Shown piece after piece: positions 35,337 through 45,300 of a stretch of DNA of 64,000 bases (within the stretch, counting starts at the first letter, position 1; the number at the start of each line of letters is the position of its first letter). Location: the NCBI GenBank assembly GCA_965248805.1, contig CBDFKJ010000008.1, positions 624,124-688,123 on the forward strand, in the 5' to 3' direction. Source of the stretch: CBDFKJ01 sp965248805. Lineage in GTDB: Bacteria; Pseudomonadota; Alphaproteobacteria; UBA6615. Position numbers and translations under genes: made by a program. Under the pieces are notes generated by a model. It searched no databases. It was not told the origin of the DNA and saw only the letters and a list, made by a program, of their open reading frames with translations.

Positions 35337-36757
35337 CAGTGCCAGCCGCTCCAGTCGGTGCCGCCGTTGACGATGTTGAGGCGCCGGTCGATGGCGTAGG
35401 CATCATTGTCGCCGCCGTAGGCGGCCAGCCCTGAGTAACGGCCATTGGTGGTGCGCGCGGTAAAGGGCCCGGTCGTATCGGCCGCCGCGGCGCAGGCCAA
35501 GGCAATGGCCCAGAAGCGGTCGGCATGACCGTCGGTGGCGCTGCGTTCGGCGACAAGACGGGGGGCGCCGGTGGCGCCGGCCTCGGCGCGCACGCTGTGC
35601 AGGTCGCGCCTGAGCTCGTCATCGGCGGGAATGCGCAGGCGGCGGTCTTCCAGGACCTCGCGCAGCGCCGTGGCGACATCGAGCTTGCGGGGTGCGGACA
35701 TCTGCACCCCCTCGACGTGCAGCCGGCCGTGCGTGTCCTGAAGGCGTTCGACCATCATCTCGCCCATGCCGGTCTGGTCGACCGCGATGCGCAGTGGCCG
35801 GTAGCGCCGATCGAGTGCGGCGACGATCGCCTCCTGCTCGGAAAAGGTGATGTTGTGGCGAACCACCAGCTCGCGCAGCCAGAGCACGTCGCCCACCGTC
35901 TCGACCGCGGCGGCGACCCAGAGATCGTGGCGGCGCGCGATGTCGATTCCGATATGGGCCGGACCGCCCGCATAGCCGTCGGGCGCTCCGGCACCGGCGT
36001 CTTCGGCGGCGCGGATCAGCTCCCAGGCGAGCCAGGCACCGGCACCGGCCGACGGAACGCAATCCAACTCCTCCGCCGCGCGGATGCCGTATCGGTGGCG
36101 GATCTCCGCCTCCCACACCGCCTCGGCCTCTGGTGACCAGTCCTGCCCCGTAACCGCACAGATGCGTTCGTACAGCCCCTCGGCGAGCGCCTGTCCCAAG
36201 GTGACCGTATGCAGGCTGCCGGAGGTCACGCCGTCGCGGATATCGCGCACCAGCGCGGCAAACGGCGAGGCCTCGCCGTCATGGGTCGAGAGGACATGCA
36301 CGCGGCCGCCCCACAAGCCGAAGGCGAGCGCGGCCTTGAGCACCTCGCCGAGGTTGTCGACGAAGGCGGCCTCGTCGATGACGGCGATATCGCCCGGCCG
36401 GCCCTTGGAGCGGAATGCGCGCGGCGCCGAGGTCATCGCCAGCACCTCCTTGCCCGAGGCCAGCGCCAGACGGAACGCCTGCACGTCGCGCTCGCCGTCG
36501 CGGATCAGGGTCTCGCCGACGGCCTCGACGCCGACATTGAGGGTCCGCGCCCACTCGGCGCAGTCGTCGATGAAGCCGCGGGTCATGTCCTTGTTGTAGG
36601 ACTGGTAATAGACGTTGCCCCGGTCCTCACCGGCGTGCATCACGGCATCGTAGGCCTCGGCCCATGAGAGCCCGATGCGCCGCGGCTTCTCGATCACCTT
36701 GACGCCGGCGCGATCGGCAACCCAGCGCGCCTGGTAGGGCAACGGGGTGCGGTTCAC
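35336..36757 (-). CDS. Phage terminase large subunit, Mu gp28-like
   Basis: 473 residues. Starts MNRTPLPYQARWVADRAGVK; Walker-like EKPRRIGLSWAEAYDAVMHA, Walker B VIDEAAFVDNLGE, and a coupling motif HVLSTHDGE. The nuclease half has HIGIDIARRHDLWVAAAVE, VDQTGMGEMMVERLQ and DGHADRFWAIALA, an RNase H-like acidic set. It cuts and pumps phage DNA into the head. It overlaps DUF3486 by 4 bases and the portal by one. Confidence 0.9.
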   Translation of the reverse strand: MNRTPLPYQARWVADRAGVKVIEKPRRIGLSWAEAYDAVMHAGEDRGNVYYQSYNKDMTRGFIDDCAEWARTLNVGVEAVGETLIRDGERDVQAFRLALASGKEVLAMTSAPRAFRSKGRPGDIAVIDEAAFVDNLGEVLKAALAFGLWGGRVHVLSTHDGEASPFAALVRDIRDGVTSGSLHTVTLGQALAEGLYERICAVTGQDWSPEAEAVWEAEIRHRYGIRAAEELDCVPSAGAGAWLAWELIRAAEDAGAGAPDGYAGGPAHIGIDIARRHDLWVAAAVETVGDVLWLRELVVRHNITFSEQEAIVAALDRRYRPLRIAVDQTGMGEMMVERLQDTHGRLHVEGVQMSAPRKLDVATALREVLEDRRLRIPADDELRRDLHSVRAEAGATGAPRLVAERSATDGHADRFWAIALACAAAADTTGPFTARTTNGRYSGLAAYGGDNDAYAIDRRLNIVNGGTDWSGWH

Positions 36758-37263
36758 GGCGCCGCCCCTTCGATGGCGGCGCGGATCGCGGCCGCGGTAT
36801 CGGCCGTGAGGCCGGCCTTGGTTGCAGCCTTGTCGGCGGCGTGGGCCGCTTCTCTCAGAACCTGACGGCGCTCGCGGCGGATCGAGATCGAGGCCCGCGC
36901 GACCTCGGCAAGGGCACGGGCGGCAGCAGTGATCTGCTTCATGTCGCCCCGTTCGGCGGCGAGCAGGAGATCGAAGATAAGGGTCTGCACTTGGCGCAAG
37001 GCGCCCTCGGCCAGGGCGCCGGCATCGTCAGGCGTGGCCGCCAGCAGGGTTTCCGCCTGCTCGGTGGCCAGACGGGTCTGCTCGATCCGCCTCTCCAGCG
37101 CCGCGCCATGCTGGTGCAACGCCGACTTGCCGATCGGGTGACCCTGTTCGGCGATCCAGTCGGCAAACTCGGTGTAGCCGGAGAAACCGCGTTCGACGAT
37201 CAGTGCGTCGAGCTGGGCGCGCAATCCGCGCGGCAGCGCCAGCACCTTGGAACGCCGCGGCAT
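36754..37263 (-). CDS. DUF3486 phage protein (Mu gp27-like)
   Basis: 169 residues from MPRRSKVLALPRGLRAQLDA. It has FADWIAEQGHPIGKSALHQH, a helix-turn-helix-like stretch, and long helices with ERGDMKQITAAARALAEVAR. DUF3486 sits next to the terminase in Mu-like phages and is thought to be the small terminase-like partner. The ATG shares one base with the upstream stop. The open frame continues upstream to 37641 but only as antisense filler. Confidence 0.85.
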   Translation of the reverse strand: MPRRSKVLALPRGLRAQLDALIVERGFSGYTEFADWIAEQGHPIGKSALHQHGAALERRIEQTRLATEQAETLLAATPDDAGALAEGALRQVQTLIFDLLLAAERGDMKQITAAARALAEVARASISIRRERRQVLREAAHAADKAATKAGLTADTAAAIRAAIEGAAP

Positions 37264-37595
37264 CAGTCGCCCGGCCGCGACCGGGGTGGCCGGCGGATGC
37301 CGGGCTCGCAGGGAACCTGGTAGTCGGCCACGTCGTAGCCGTGGCGTGTGAGCACGACCCGCCAGGGATCGACCGCGTGGCGCTCGATCGTGACCAGCTT
37401 GCGGGATTCCAGGTAGGCGATCTGGTCGCGCAGCCAGTGCCGGGTGATGCCGAGATAGCCGGCGACCAGCACCTCGCGGATCATCCTCTCGGTGGCGCCG
37501 AGATGGCCGCCGATCCGGAGCGTACGAAGGATGTCCCAGCGCGCTGCCGGCAGCATACGCTCGTCGATCAGCGGGTTGATATCGTGCTCGCTCAT
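37263..37595 (-). CDS. Mu-like phage protein, winged-helix (gp26-like)
   Basis: 110 residues: INPLIDERMLPAARWDILRT, then GATERMIREVLVAGYLGITR and RDQIAYLESRKLVTIERHAV. The helix pattern and its place in the gene order match the small Mu-like family also called VpaChn25_0724. A winged-helix fold is likely. Role unknown. Coupled to both neighbours by overlapping start and stop codons. Confidence 0.7.
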   Translation of the reverse strand: MSEHDINPLIDERMLPAARWDILRTLRIGGHLGATERMIREVLVAGYLGITRHWLRDQIAYLESRKLVTIERHAVDPWRVVLTRHGYDVADYQVPCEPGIRRPPRSRPGD

Positions 37596-37936
37596 TTACC
37601 GTCTCCGTTCCAGACCCGCTCCGCGGCGCTGAAGCGCTCATCGAGCCGCGCCAGCATGACCGAGTGATCCTCCAGCATGCCGATCACGCGGCTGGTCATC
37701 TGCACCCAGTCGTCGCGCCGCACATAGTGCTCGGCGACGTGCAGCCGGAGGCCCGCCAGGTCGCGCTCGATCGCCACGATCCGCGCCGGGCCGTCATCGC
37801 CGGCGGCGCTGGCCTGGGCCGCCGGGCCGCCGGTGCGAATCACCCCCAGCCGTTGCAGCGCCAGCACCAGGGCGCCCAGCAGGATCACCACCGCCGCGAC
37901 CCCGCCGAACGCTTGCCAGGCCGCGGGCTCGATCAC
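37592..37936 (-). CDS. DUF2730 phage protein (Mu gp25-like)
   Basis: 114 residues from a GTG: IEPAAWQAFGGVAAVVILLG forms one membrane helix, then a helical segment with LAGLRLHVAEHYVRRDDWVQ and a coiled C-terminus. This matches DUF2730. The start GTG overlaps the previous stop (GTGA). Probably a membrane-anchored phage protein of the lysis or head-control group. Confidence 0.75.
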   Translation of the reverse strand: MIEPAAWQAFGGVAAVVILLGALVLALQRLGVIRTGGPAAQASAAGDDGPARIVAIERDLAGLRLHVAEHYVRRDDWVQMTSRVIGMLEDHSVMLARLDERFSAAERVWNGDGK

Positions 37937-38430
37937 CGTCCCGTGTCCCGCTTGGCGAGCTGTCGTGCGCCGAACCACCACAAGACGCAGGTGGTGGCGA
38001 GGTAGAGCACGGTGTCGATGATGCGGGGGCGGATATCGATGGTCTCCATGTCGGAGCCGCCGAGCGTGAAGTAAATCGTGCCGACGAGGCCGACGAACAT
38101 GAAGGTGAGGCCGGGCCGGGTCAGGCCGCGCACGACATCGACGAAGACCAGCCACTTGCTGTCGCCCCGCGACCAGCGCCGCGAGGCTTCTTTGTAGGAG
38201 GCCTCCAATGCCGACCAGGCGGCTTGGTCGCGAGCCGATTCGGCCTCGACGGCGGCGACACGCTCGGCCGAGGCCGCCTCGGCCCGGGCCATCTCCATGT
38301 CGAGCCGGCGCAACTCCATCTCCTGGGCGTGGCGCTGCTTGGCCTGGAAGTAGCTGGAAAAGAAGCTGACCGCGGTGCCGAGCAGGCCCGAGACGCCACC
38401 GGTCAGGATCGAAAGCAGCACATCAAGCAT
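37933..38430 (-). CDS. Phage holin-like membrane protein
   Basis: 165 residues. N-terminal hydrophobic segment (LDVLLSILTGGVSGLLGTAV), a charged coiled-coil with repeated Ala/Glu, then two helices near the C-terminus (TFMFVGLVGTIYFTLGG, TVLYLATTCVLWWFGARQL). The layout fits holin-like proteins of Mu-like and related phages, but no specific family is certain. The start at 38430 overlaps the end of the DUF5675 gene by 8 bases. Confidence 0.6.
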   Translation of the reverse strand: MLDVLLSILTGGVSGLLGTAVSFFSSYFQAKQRHAQEMELRRLDMEMARAEAASAERVAAVEAESARDQAAWSALEASYKEASRRWSRGDSKWLVFVDVVRGLTRPGLTFMFVGLVGTIYFTLGGSDMETIDIRPRIIDTVLYLATTCVLWWFGARQLAKRDTGR

Positions 38431-38851
38431 GGCCAATCTCCAACTCGAAGGGCCGGCCGGCGGCCCAGGCCATGAGGTGCCGCAGTGCCGTGCGGCTGCC
38501 GAGCACGGCCTGCTGCGCCCGGCCCTTGACCGTGAGGCGGCCGGACCGGAGCCCCGGCAGCAGGCAGCCCAGCGTGTGGGTGTGAAGCCCCGCCTCGACA
38601 TCGCCGCCGACGTTGCCGGCATGGATCAGGATGTGTGAGCGGTCCGCTACACATGTGACGAGCAGACAGCGCCCGAAACGGGGCGAGAGGTGTGGCAATG
38701 TCTCGTAGACGCCTTCCGGGATGCACGAGCGGTTGCGCCGGTTATCCCGCCATGGCGGCTCCATGGTGTGCAGATGCAGATCGCCCGCCGCCAGGACACC
38801 CATGGTGCCGTGCACGCTCGACTGGTTGCGGATCAGGCTGGCCCGTCGCAT
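38423..38851 (-). CDS. DUF5675 phage protein
   Basis: 142 residues. MEPPWRDNRRNRSCIPEGVY and HILIHAGNVGGDVEAG are the DUF5675 marks, with conserved Cys, His and Asp that suggest a catalytic or metal site. The family is found beside phage lysis and tail genes. The first ATG with support is MRRASLIRNQSSVH. Function unproven. It is the outermost gene of the minus-strand block; the tape-measure fragment begins 7 bases beyond its start. Confidence 0.75.
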   Translation of the reverse strand: MRRASLIRNQSSVHGTMGVLAAGDLHLHTMEPPWRDNRRNRSCIPEGVYETLPHLSPRFGRCLLVTCVADRSHILIHAGNVGGDVEAGLHTHTLGCLLPGLRSGRLTVKGRAQQAVLGSRTALRHLMAWAAGRPFELEIGHA

Positions 38852-38899
38852 GGGTAGGTCGCCGCCGCCGGTGTCGCATCGCTGGCGGCCGCCGGCCGC

Positions 38900-40522
38900 G
38901 TGAGAACGCTGACCGGCTCGGTGCGCGCCCTCAACACCGCGATCCGCGCTAATCCGATCGGCCTGGTTGCGGCAGGCGCGGCGGCGGCCGCCGCCGCGTT
39001 GGTCGATTACGCCACCTCCGCCCGCGACGCGGCGGACGCGCATCAGGAGTTCAATGCCAGGTCCGGACCCTCAGTCGATCGTCGCCTGGTAGGCCTGCTC
39101 AATCCTGGCGTAGGAAGGGCGGTGCTGACGCACGACCGCCGGGTCGCGCGCAATGCGCCCGGTCTGCTCCTGGAGGCGGTCCGTGCCGGCGAAACGATCT
39201 CGCAAGATGTCGCGCGGCGCTTGCACGAGTTCAACGCGCGCCTCGCGGAGGATCTCGCGTTCGACCCCAGTTTGATCGAAGCGGCGGCGGGCGACACCAA
39301 CGCGGCGATCGCTATCCTGGAGGAGGTGCTGAAAGGCGCCGAGGCGGCGCTGGCCGACGCCGAAGGACGGCTCGCCCGGACGCGGGGCATCGCGTCCACG
39401 AACGCGGAAAACCAGGTCGCCGCGCGCAAGGCCGAGCGCGACGCCCTCGATGCTGAAATCGCTGCGCTGAAGACGGCGCGCGATGCCGGGATCGGCGGTG
39501 CGCCCGCTTCGGCCGAGCGCGAGTCGGTACCTGCTGCACCGGCCACCACGGAGGCGGGCCAGAAGGCTATCGCGCAACTGGAGCGCCAGCTTGCGCTGAC
39601 CGCCGAGAGGCGCCGGGAAGCGCTCGCCGAGCTCGAGGCGGCCGGGCTCGCATTGGCCGGGCCTTATGCCAGCGCCCGCGCCGAGATCGAGAAGTGGCTC
39701 GAAGAGACCCTGGCCGCGCTCGAGGCCGCCGCGGAGGGCCATGAAGACTACGCGGCCCGCGTCGCCGAGGCGCGCGAGATTGCGGCCGAGCGGCTGAGAC
39801 GGGTGGACGAGGAAGAGGCCGCCGAGCGGCTTCGCATCTCCAAGCGCTGGCAGGACGGCGTCATCCGGGGACTGAAGGATGTCGCCGGCGAAAGCAATAA
39901 CGCCGCCGCCGCCATGGAGGACGGCGTCAAGCGGGCGTTCGCCGGCATGGAGGACGCGCTGGTCGAGTTCGCCCGCACCGGCAAGATAACCTTCTCCGAC
40001 CTGGTCGATTCCATCCTCGCCGACATCGCCCGCATGACCATCCGCCAGTCGATCACAGGACCGCTGGCAAGCGCGCTGTCAGGCTGGCTCCTCGGCCTGA
40101 ACAGCAACCCTGCCGCCGGCGCGCGCCCGGGGGCGATCGCTGCCGGCACCGCGACCGGGGTCTACCACGCGGGCGGCGTCGCGGGCGCCCCGGGCGGCGT
40201 CAAGCGTGCCGTGCCGCCGGAGGTTTTCGCGGGCGCGCGTCGCTATCACCGCGGCGGCCTCGCCGGGATGCTGCGGCCGGACGAGGTGCCGATCATCGCC
40301 CAGCGCGGCGAGCGCATCCTGTCGCGCGCCGAGACCCGCGCGCTCGTCCGGCCGCCCGACATCAAGATCGAGATCCTCAACCAGAACACGCCGAAGCGGG
40401 GAGCCGTTGTCGATCAGCCCCGTTTCGAGGCCGAGCGCTGGGTGATCTCCGTGGTCACCGACGATGTCGAGGCCAACGGCAGGATCGCCAAGGCAATCGA
40501 CGCCCGCCAGATGGCGTTCTGA
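38900..40522 (+). CDS. Phage tail tape measure protein, 5' truncated
   Basis: Open from 38858 (stop at 38855-38857), nominal start GTG 38900, 540 residues. VRALNTAIRANPIGLVAAGA is a hydrophobic segment usually several hundred residues into a tape measure. A long Ala/Glu coiled-coil follows (residues about 130-320), then the lambda-type C-terminal domain: EFARTGKITFSDLVDSILAD, MTIRQSITGPLASALSG and a Gly-rich YHAGGVAGAPGG loop. The N-terminal part is missing, replaced by the minus-strand block. Tail length would be set wrongly, so it is probably non-functional. No other ribosome site was found. Confidence 0.75.
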   Translation: MRTLTGSVRALNTAIRANPIGLVAAGAAAAAAALVDYATSARDAADAHQEFNARSGPSVDRRLVGLLNPGVGRAVLTHDRRVARNAPGLLLEAVRAGETISQDVARRLHEFNARLAEDLAFDPSLIEAAAGDTNAAIAILEEVLKGAEAALADAEGRLARTRGIASTNAENQVAARKAERDALDAEIAALKTARDAGIGGAPASAERESVPAAPATTEAGQKAIAQLERQLALTAERRREALAELEAAGLALAGPYASARAEIEKWLEETLAALEAAAEGHEDYAARVAEAREIAAERLRRVDEEEAAERLRISKRWQDGVIRGLKDVAGESNNAAAAMEDGVKRAFAGMEDALVEFARTGKITFSDLVDSILADIARMTIRQSITGPLASALSGWLLGLNSNPAAGARPGAIAAGTATGVYHAGGVAGAPGGVKRAVPPEVFAGARRYHRGGLAGMLRPDEVPIIAQRGERILSRAETRALVRPPDIKIEILNQNTPKRGAVVDQPRFEAERWVISVVTDDVEANGRIAKAIDARQMAF

Positions 40523-40902
40523 TGGCGGCCTGGCCCGAGTATGCGGCGGTCGCGGCCGACGGCTACGGCGCCGGCCAGGACGGCGATGTCGCCCGCACGC
40601 CGTTCGAGGACGGCCTGGTGCGCCAGGAGAAGCGATTCACCGCGGCGCTCAGCGTGCGCCTCATCACCGCCTATCTGGCCGACGACGATGCATATGTGCG
40701 CTTTCGCACCTGGGCCACCGAGGACGCCCACCGCTGGTTCGCCTGGGCCGACCCCGAGGACGGTCTGGTGCGCGAGGTGCGGGTACGCGGCGGTGCCGGC
40801 GGCATTCAGTATCGTGCCCGCGTCCGCGGCGGACGGCGGAGCTGGGAGCTGACTTGCGAACTGGAGGGCTACATGAGCCGAACCATAGAGACGGGAGTCT
40901 GA
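40522..40902 (+). CDS. Phage minor tail protein (small, after tape measure)
   Basis: 126 residues: MAAWPEYAAVAADGYGAGQD, then RTPFEDGLVRQEKRFTAALS and WATEDAHRWFAWADPEDGLV. Position after the tape measure and the size fit the lambda gpM-like minor tail group. I cannot name a family. The ATG overlaps the tape-measure stop by one base. Confidence 0.65.
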   Translation: MAAWPEYAAVAADGYGAGQDGDVARTPFEDGLVRQEKRFTAALSVRLITAYLADDDAYVRFRTWATEDAHRWFAWADPEDGLVREVRVRGGAGGIQYRARVRGGRRSWELTCELEGYMSRTIETGV

Positions 40903-40904
40903 TC

Positions 40905-41282
40905 ATGGGACTGAAGACCGAAGGCGAGAAACTGTGTTTCCAGGGCGGGCTGTTGTCGGCCACGGTGTACGTGGCCTTGCACACCGCCGACCCGACGGCC
41001 GCCAACGAACTCAGCGGCAACAACTATGCCCGCGTGGCCGTGCTCGCCGCGGATTGGACCATCGATGCGGGAAGCGGGAGAGCCTCGAACACGAACGATA
41101 TCCGGTTCCCCACGCGCACGGCTACCTGGGGCAAGCCGACGCATGTCGGCCTGTGGGACGCCGCCACGGGCGGCGACTTGCTGCTGTCCCTCGCCCTCGA
41201 TGAGGCCGTGCCGGCGCCTTCACCTTCGATCGACGTGACCTTCGACGCCGGCAAGCTCATCTTCAATTTGAAGACCAACTAA
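40905..41282 (+). CDS. Phage tail protein, function unknown
   Basis: 125 residues: MGLKTEGEKLCFQGGLLSAT, VYVALHTADPTAANELSGNN, then FPTRTATWGKPTHVGLWDAA. ALHTADPT and the beta-rich Gly pattern are seen in short siphovirus tail proteins. The start follows the previous stop by two bases. No specific role can be read from the sequence. Confidence 0.65.
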   Translation: MGLKTEGEKLCFQGGLLSATVYVALHTADPTAANELSGNNYARVAVLAADWTIDAGSGRASNTNDIRFPTRTATWGKPTHVGLWDAATGGDLLLSLALDEAVPAPSPSIDVTFDAGKLIFNLKTN

Positions 41283-41288
41283 CCGCGG

Positions 41289-41963
41289 ATGCCGGTCCGC
41301 CGCCTGCGTCTCGCCGCTACCTTCAAAGGCGGCCGGCTCAGAGGCCGCGCCCCGCTTCGGCTTCGGCGCCGCCTACGTCTCGCCGCTACCTTCAAAGGAG
41401 GTCGGCTCAGAGGCAGCGCCCCGCTGCGGTTGCGACTGCGTCTGGCAGCTACCTTCACCGGCGCGGCGCTGACCGGTAGCGCCCTGGTGCGGCTGCTCCT
41501 GAAGTACCGTTACGACCGCGCCTTGCGCGCCAGCTCGCCGCTGGACCGGGTGCTCACCGCGCTGGAGATCCGCCATCCCGCGATCGTCGAGCCGGTGCGC
41601 GTGGTCAATCATACGGAAGATCTAACCATAGACGGCGAGCGCTACGTGGCCTTGCGCTTCGGCGCCCGGTTCGCCGACGACGTCGAGGGTCGGGTGCCGC
41701 GAGCCGAGCTGGTGATCGACAATATCGGCCGCGAACTCACGCAATGGATCGAGGCGGCCCAGGGCGGCGTCGGCGCCACCGTGCGCATCATGCAGGTGCT
41801 GGCCGATAAGCCGACGACGCCCGAATGGGAGATGACCACGGACATCGCCCATATCCGTCTCGACCAGGAACGGGTCGTCGCCCGGCTCGGCTTCGACCCG
41901 CTGCTCGGCCGTGCCGCCGTGACGCTGCGCCACGATCCGCAGACCAGCCCGGGGCTGTTCTGA
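41289..41963 (+). CDS. DUF1833 phage tail protein with basic N-terminal repeats
   Basis: 224 residues. Residues about 80-224 are DUF1833 (SPLDRVLTALEIRHPAIVEP, then ALRFGARFADDVEGRVPRAE, RHDPQTSPGLF). The first 70 residues are unusual: RLRLAATFKGGRLRGRAPLR occurs, then nearly again as RLRLAATFKGGRLRGSAPLR, then as RLAATFTGAALTGSALVR. The duplicated DNA is described as a separate repeat. DUF1833 proteins belong to the siphovirus tail-tip group. The stop shares one base with the next start. Confidence 0.8.
   Translation: MPVRRLRLAATFKGGRLRGRAPLRLRRRLRLAATFKGGRLRGSAPLRLRLRLAATFTGAALTGSALVRLLLKYRYDRALRASSPLDRVLTALEIRHPAIVEPVRVVNHTEDLTIDGERYVALRFGARFADDVEGRVPRAELVIDNIGRELTQWIEAAQGGVGATVRIMQVLADKPTTPEWEMTTDIAHIRLDQERVVARLGFDPLLGRAAVTLRHDPQTSPGLF
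41301..41480 (+). repeat. Tandem in-frame 69-bp duplication at the 5' end of the DUF1833 gene
   Basis: CGCCTGCGTCTCGCCGCTAC at 41301 recurs as CGCCTACGTCTCGCCGCTAC at 41370, a 69-base (23-codon) unit. A third, more diverged copy begins near 41433 at 63-base offset. The first two copies are nearly identical, so the duplication is recent. The encoded repeats are strongly basic. Confidence 0.85.
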
Positions 41964-42346
41964 TGCACTGGGCCGAAGCCTACGTCGGCCGTGCTTACGT
42001 CGAGGACCGCTTCGACTGCGCGCACCTGGTGGCCGAGGTGCTGCGCGAACGGTTCGGGCGTGACATCGCGCTGCCGTCCCATGCCACGGGTGTCCGCGGC
42101 CGCGACGCCCAGATCGCCGCGCTCAAGGGCACGTTCGCCGCTGAGACCGTCACGCCCATAGAAGGCGACGCGGTTCTGATGCGCGCCGCCGGGCGCCGCC
42201 GCGGCCACCATATCGGCATCTGGTGCGATATCGCCGGCACACCGCACGTGCTGCACTGCCTCAAGGGCATCGGCGCCTGCCTGCACCCGCTGCGGGCACT
42301 CGGCCGCCACCGCCTCGAAACGACAGGGGTTTACCGTTGGCTCTGA
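41963..42346 (+). CDS. NlpC/P60-like phage tail assembly peptidase
   Basis: 127 residues: MHWAEAYVGRAYVEDRFDCA is the N-terminal segment with the nucleophile Cys in FDCAHLV. HHIGIWCDIAG supplies the His. This matches small NlpC/P60-type proteins found before gpJ-type host-specificity proteins (gpK-like). It would cleave peptidoglycan stem peptides during entry or assembly. The start shares one base with the DUF1833 stop. Confidence 0.75.
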   Translation: MHWAEAYVGRAYVEDRFDCAHLVAEVLRERFGRDIALPSHATGVRGRDAQIAALKGTFAAETVTPIEGDAVLMRAAGRRRGHHIGIWCDIAGTPHVLHCLKGIGACLHPLRALGRHRLETTGVYRWL

Positions 42347-45300
42347 GCACCGGCTCGCGCCGAGGCGTTGCGCCTGATCCGGGTTTCGTTGCGGCGGGGC
42401 AAAGCCCCGTTGCACGACCGGTGCATCGGCCCTGCACGGCGCTTGCACGGCACGGCGGGATCACCGCCGATCTGTGGCCGCACCCGCTGACCGCCGAGCG
42501 CCGCGAGATCCGCATTCGCGCGCTCGCGCCCGGCGCCACGCTGGCCGATCTGATCGCCGCCGAATGGCCCGCGGGCGACATTGCCGCGGCCGTCAACGGC
42601 CGGCCGGTGCCGCGCGAGGCCTGGCGCGCCACGGTGCTTGCCGAAGGTGACATCGTTACGCTCCGCGCCGCCATGCACGACGGCGATGATTCCGATCCCC
42701 TGCGCACGATGCTCCAGCTCGCCATCGTGGTGGCCTCGATCGCGCTCCCCCATCTGGCGCCGGCGGGCTGGGGGCTTTTGACCGCGGCCGGCGGACTCAG
42801 CGTCCAGGGTGCGCTCGTCAGCGGCGCCATCAGCCTCGTCGGCGGTCTGATCGTCAATGCTCTCGTTCCGCCGCGCCTGCCCAGGGCGCCCGACGCCGGC
42901 ACCGCGGCGGCGGCGGCCGAGCCGGTCTACTCGCTCGCCGGCGGCGCCAACCGGGCGCGCCTCTACGGTCCGCTGCTCCTGGTGCTCGGCACCCACCGCG
43001 TCTTTCCCGACTTGGGCGCCGCCGAGTACACCGAGTTCTCCGGCGACGACCAGTACCTGAACCAGATCTTCCACTTCGGCCTCGGCGCGCTCGACATAAG
43101 CGAGCGCAAGATCGGCGACACGCCGCTCGGCAACTTCGATGAAGTGGAGACCGAGTTCGGCGATGCGCAGGGACGGGTGACGCTGGTCGCCGGCAACGTC
43201 GACAGCGAAGCCGGCGCCGCGCTCGACGACACCGGCTGGGTCGAGCGCACAACGGCCGCCGGCACCAAGCGGATCGGCATCGATCTCGCCGGGACGCTGT
43301 TCCGGGTCTCCGATCAGGGCGGCGCTACGCGCCACACCGTCACCGTCGAGATCGAGTACTGGCCGCAAGGCAACGAGAGCCTGAAGACAAGCCACACCGT
43401 CACCCTGTCGAACGGCGACACCACGCCCTACCGCAAGACGCTCGTCTACGGTCATGCCGCGGCCGGCACCTGGACCGTGCGCGTGCGCCGCACGAGCGCG
43501 CCCTCATCGAGCGAGCGCATCCATGACGCCATCACCTGGACGGCGCTCAGATCCTACCAGCCCGACACCGGCGACTATGCCGGCCAGACCCGGCTGGCGC
43601 TGAAGATCCGCGCCTCGGGCCAGCTCTCAGGCCGCCTCGATCGGCTGTCGGCGACGGTCGGGCAGAAGATCCCGGTCTGGGACGGAACCCAATGGAGCGC
43701 GCCGCAGGTCTCCGGCAATCCCGCCTGGCTGTTCCGCTGGTATGCCCGCGGCATCCATATCGCAGGCAAGCCGGTCGCCGGCGCCGGTCTCGCCGAAACC
43801 CGCATCGCCGCCGAGACCATCAAGGCCTGGGGCGCCTGGTGCGACGCGCAGGGACTGCGCTGCGACTACGTCATCGACCGCCGGACCACCCATGCCGAGG
43901 TGCTGACGCTGATCGCCCAGTGCGGGCGCGCCAATCCGAGTTGGCAGAGCGGCCGCCTCGGCGTGGTGTGGGATGAGGCGGACAAGCCCGCGACCGCCCT
44001 GATCACGCCCGGCAACATCGTCGCCGGGAGCTTCGAGATCGACTACGCCGGCGGCCAGACGGCCGGCGAGATCGCCTGCCGCTACATCGACCCCGATCTC
44101 GATTGGCAATACAACACCGTGCGCCGGGCGGTCCCCCGAGCCGCGCCCGGTGGCCATACCGCGACCCTGACGCTGGCCGGCGTCACCTCGCGCAGCCAGG
44201 CCGCGGCCGAATGCAACCTCCAGGCCGCGCGCCAGCTCTACCACCGCCGCCGTCTCAAGTGGGAGATGGGCGCCGAGGGCCTGGCCGTCGCCCGCGGCGA
44301 TGTCGTTCACCTGACCGACGCCCTGATCGACGGCGGCGTCGCCGGGCGGCTCACGGGCGGCACTGCAGACCGCCTCCGGCTCAACCGGCCCGTCACCCTC
44401 TCCGGCGCCGACGACTACCTGCTATTGCGCCTGCCCGACGGCACACTCCACAATACCGCCGTCAACCATCCGGACGGCGGCGCCGGCGAGACCGATACCC
44501 TGGTGCTCGCCGAACCGTTGACGGACGCGCCCGATACCCTCGGCGCCCTCGGCGCCAGCCCGCTCGATACGCTGTGGCGGTTCTACCCCGGCGACGCGCC
44601 GCCGGCTCGGGTGCGCATCGTCGCCATGGAGCCCACCGCCGAGGGTCGCGTGCGCATCGAGGCCATCGACGAGGTCGAGGCCTATTACCGCGCCGCCACG
44701 AGCGATCTAACGGTGCCGTTGCCGATGGTCGGGCGCGCCCGCCCCGGGTGCTGCACATCGCGCTCTCCGAGACCCTGATCCGCATCGGCAACGGCTTTGC
44801 CGTCGAGATCGCCGCTGCGCTCACCGTCGCCGGCGACTGGCGCGGCGGCATCGTCCGCGCAGCGCTCGACGGCGGCCCATTGCGGACAGAGGACAGGCTG
44901 ATCGACGGCGCCGCCGAAGCCTCGTGGCGCGTGCCGCCGTCGGGCAGGCTCACGATCACCGTCATTCCCGGCACCGAGGCAGCGCCCGCCGGCGCGCCGT
45001 TCACCGTCGATTACACTATCCGCGGCAAGCTGGCGCCGCCGGGCAATGTCGCCGACTTCCTGGTCGATGCCCTGGGTGACGGCACACGGCGCTTCCGCTG
45101 GACCCCGCCGGCTGATCCCGATCTCGCCGGCTACCGCATCCGCCACGCCGAGGCGGTCGTCGGCGCCGCGGCGCCCGCCTGGGACGCCATGACGCCGCTG
45201 CATAACGGGTTGCTCACCTCGTCGCCCCACGAGACCGTCGATCCCGGCGCCGGCCGCTGGACCTTCGCCATCCGCGCCGAGGACACCTCGGGCCTGCTCT

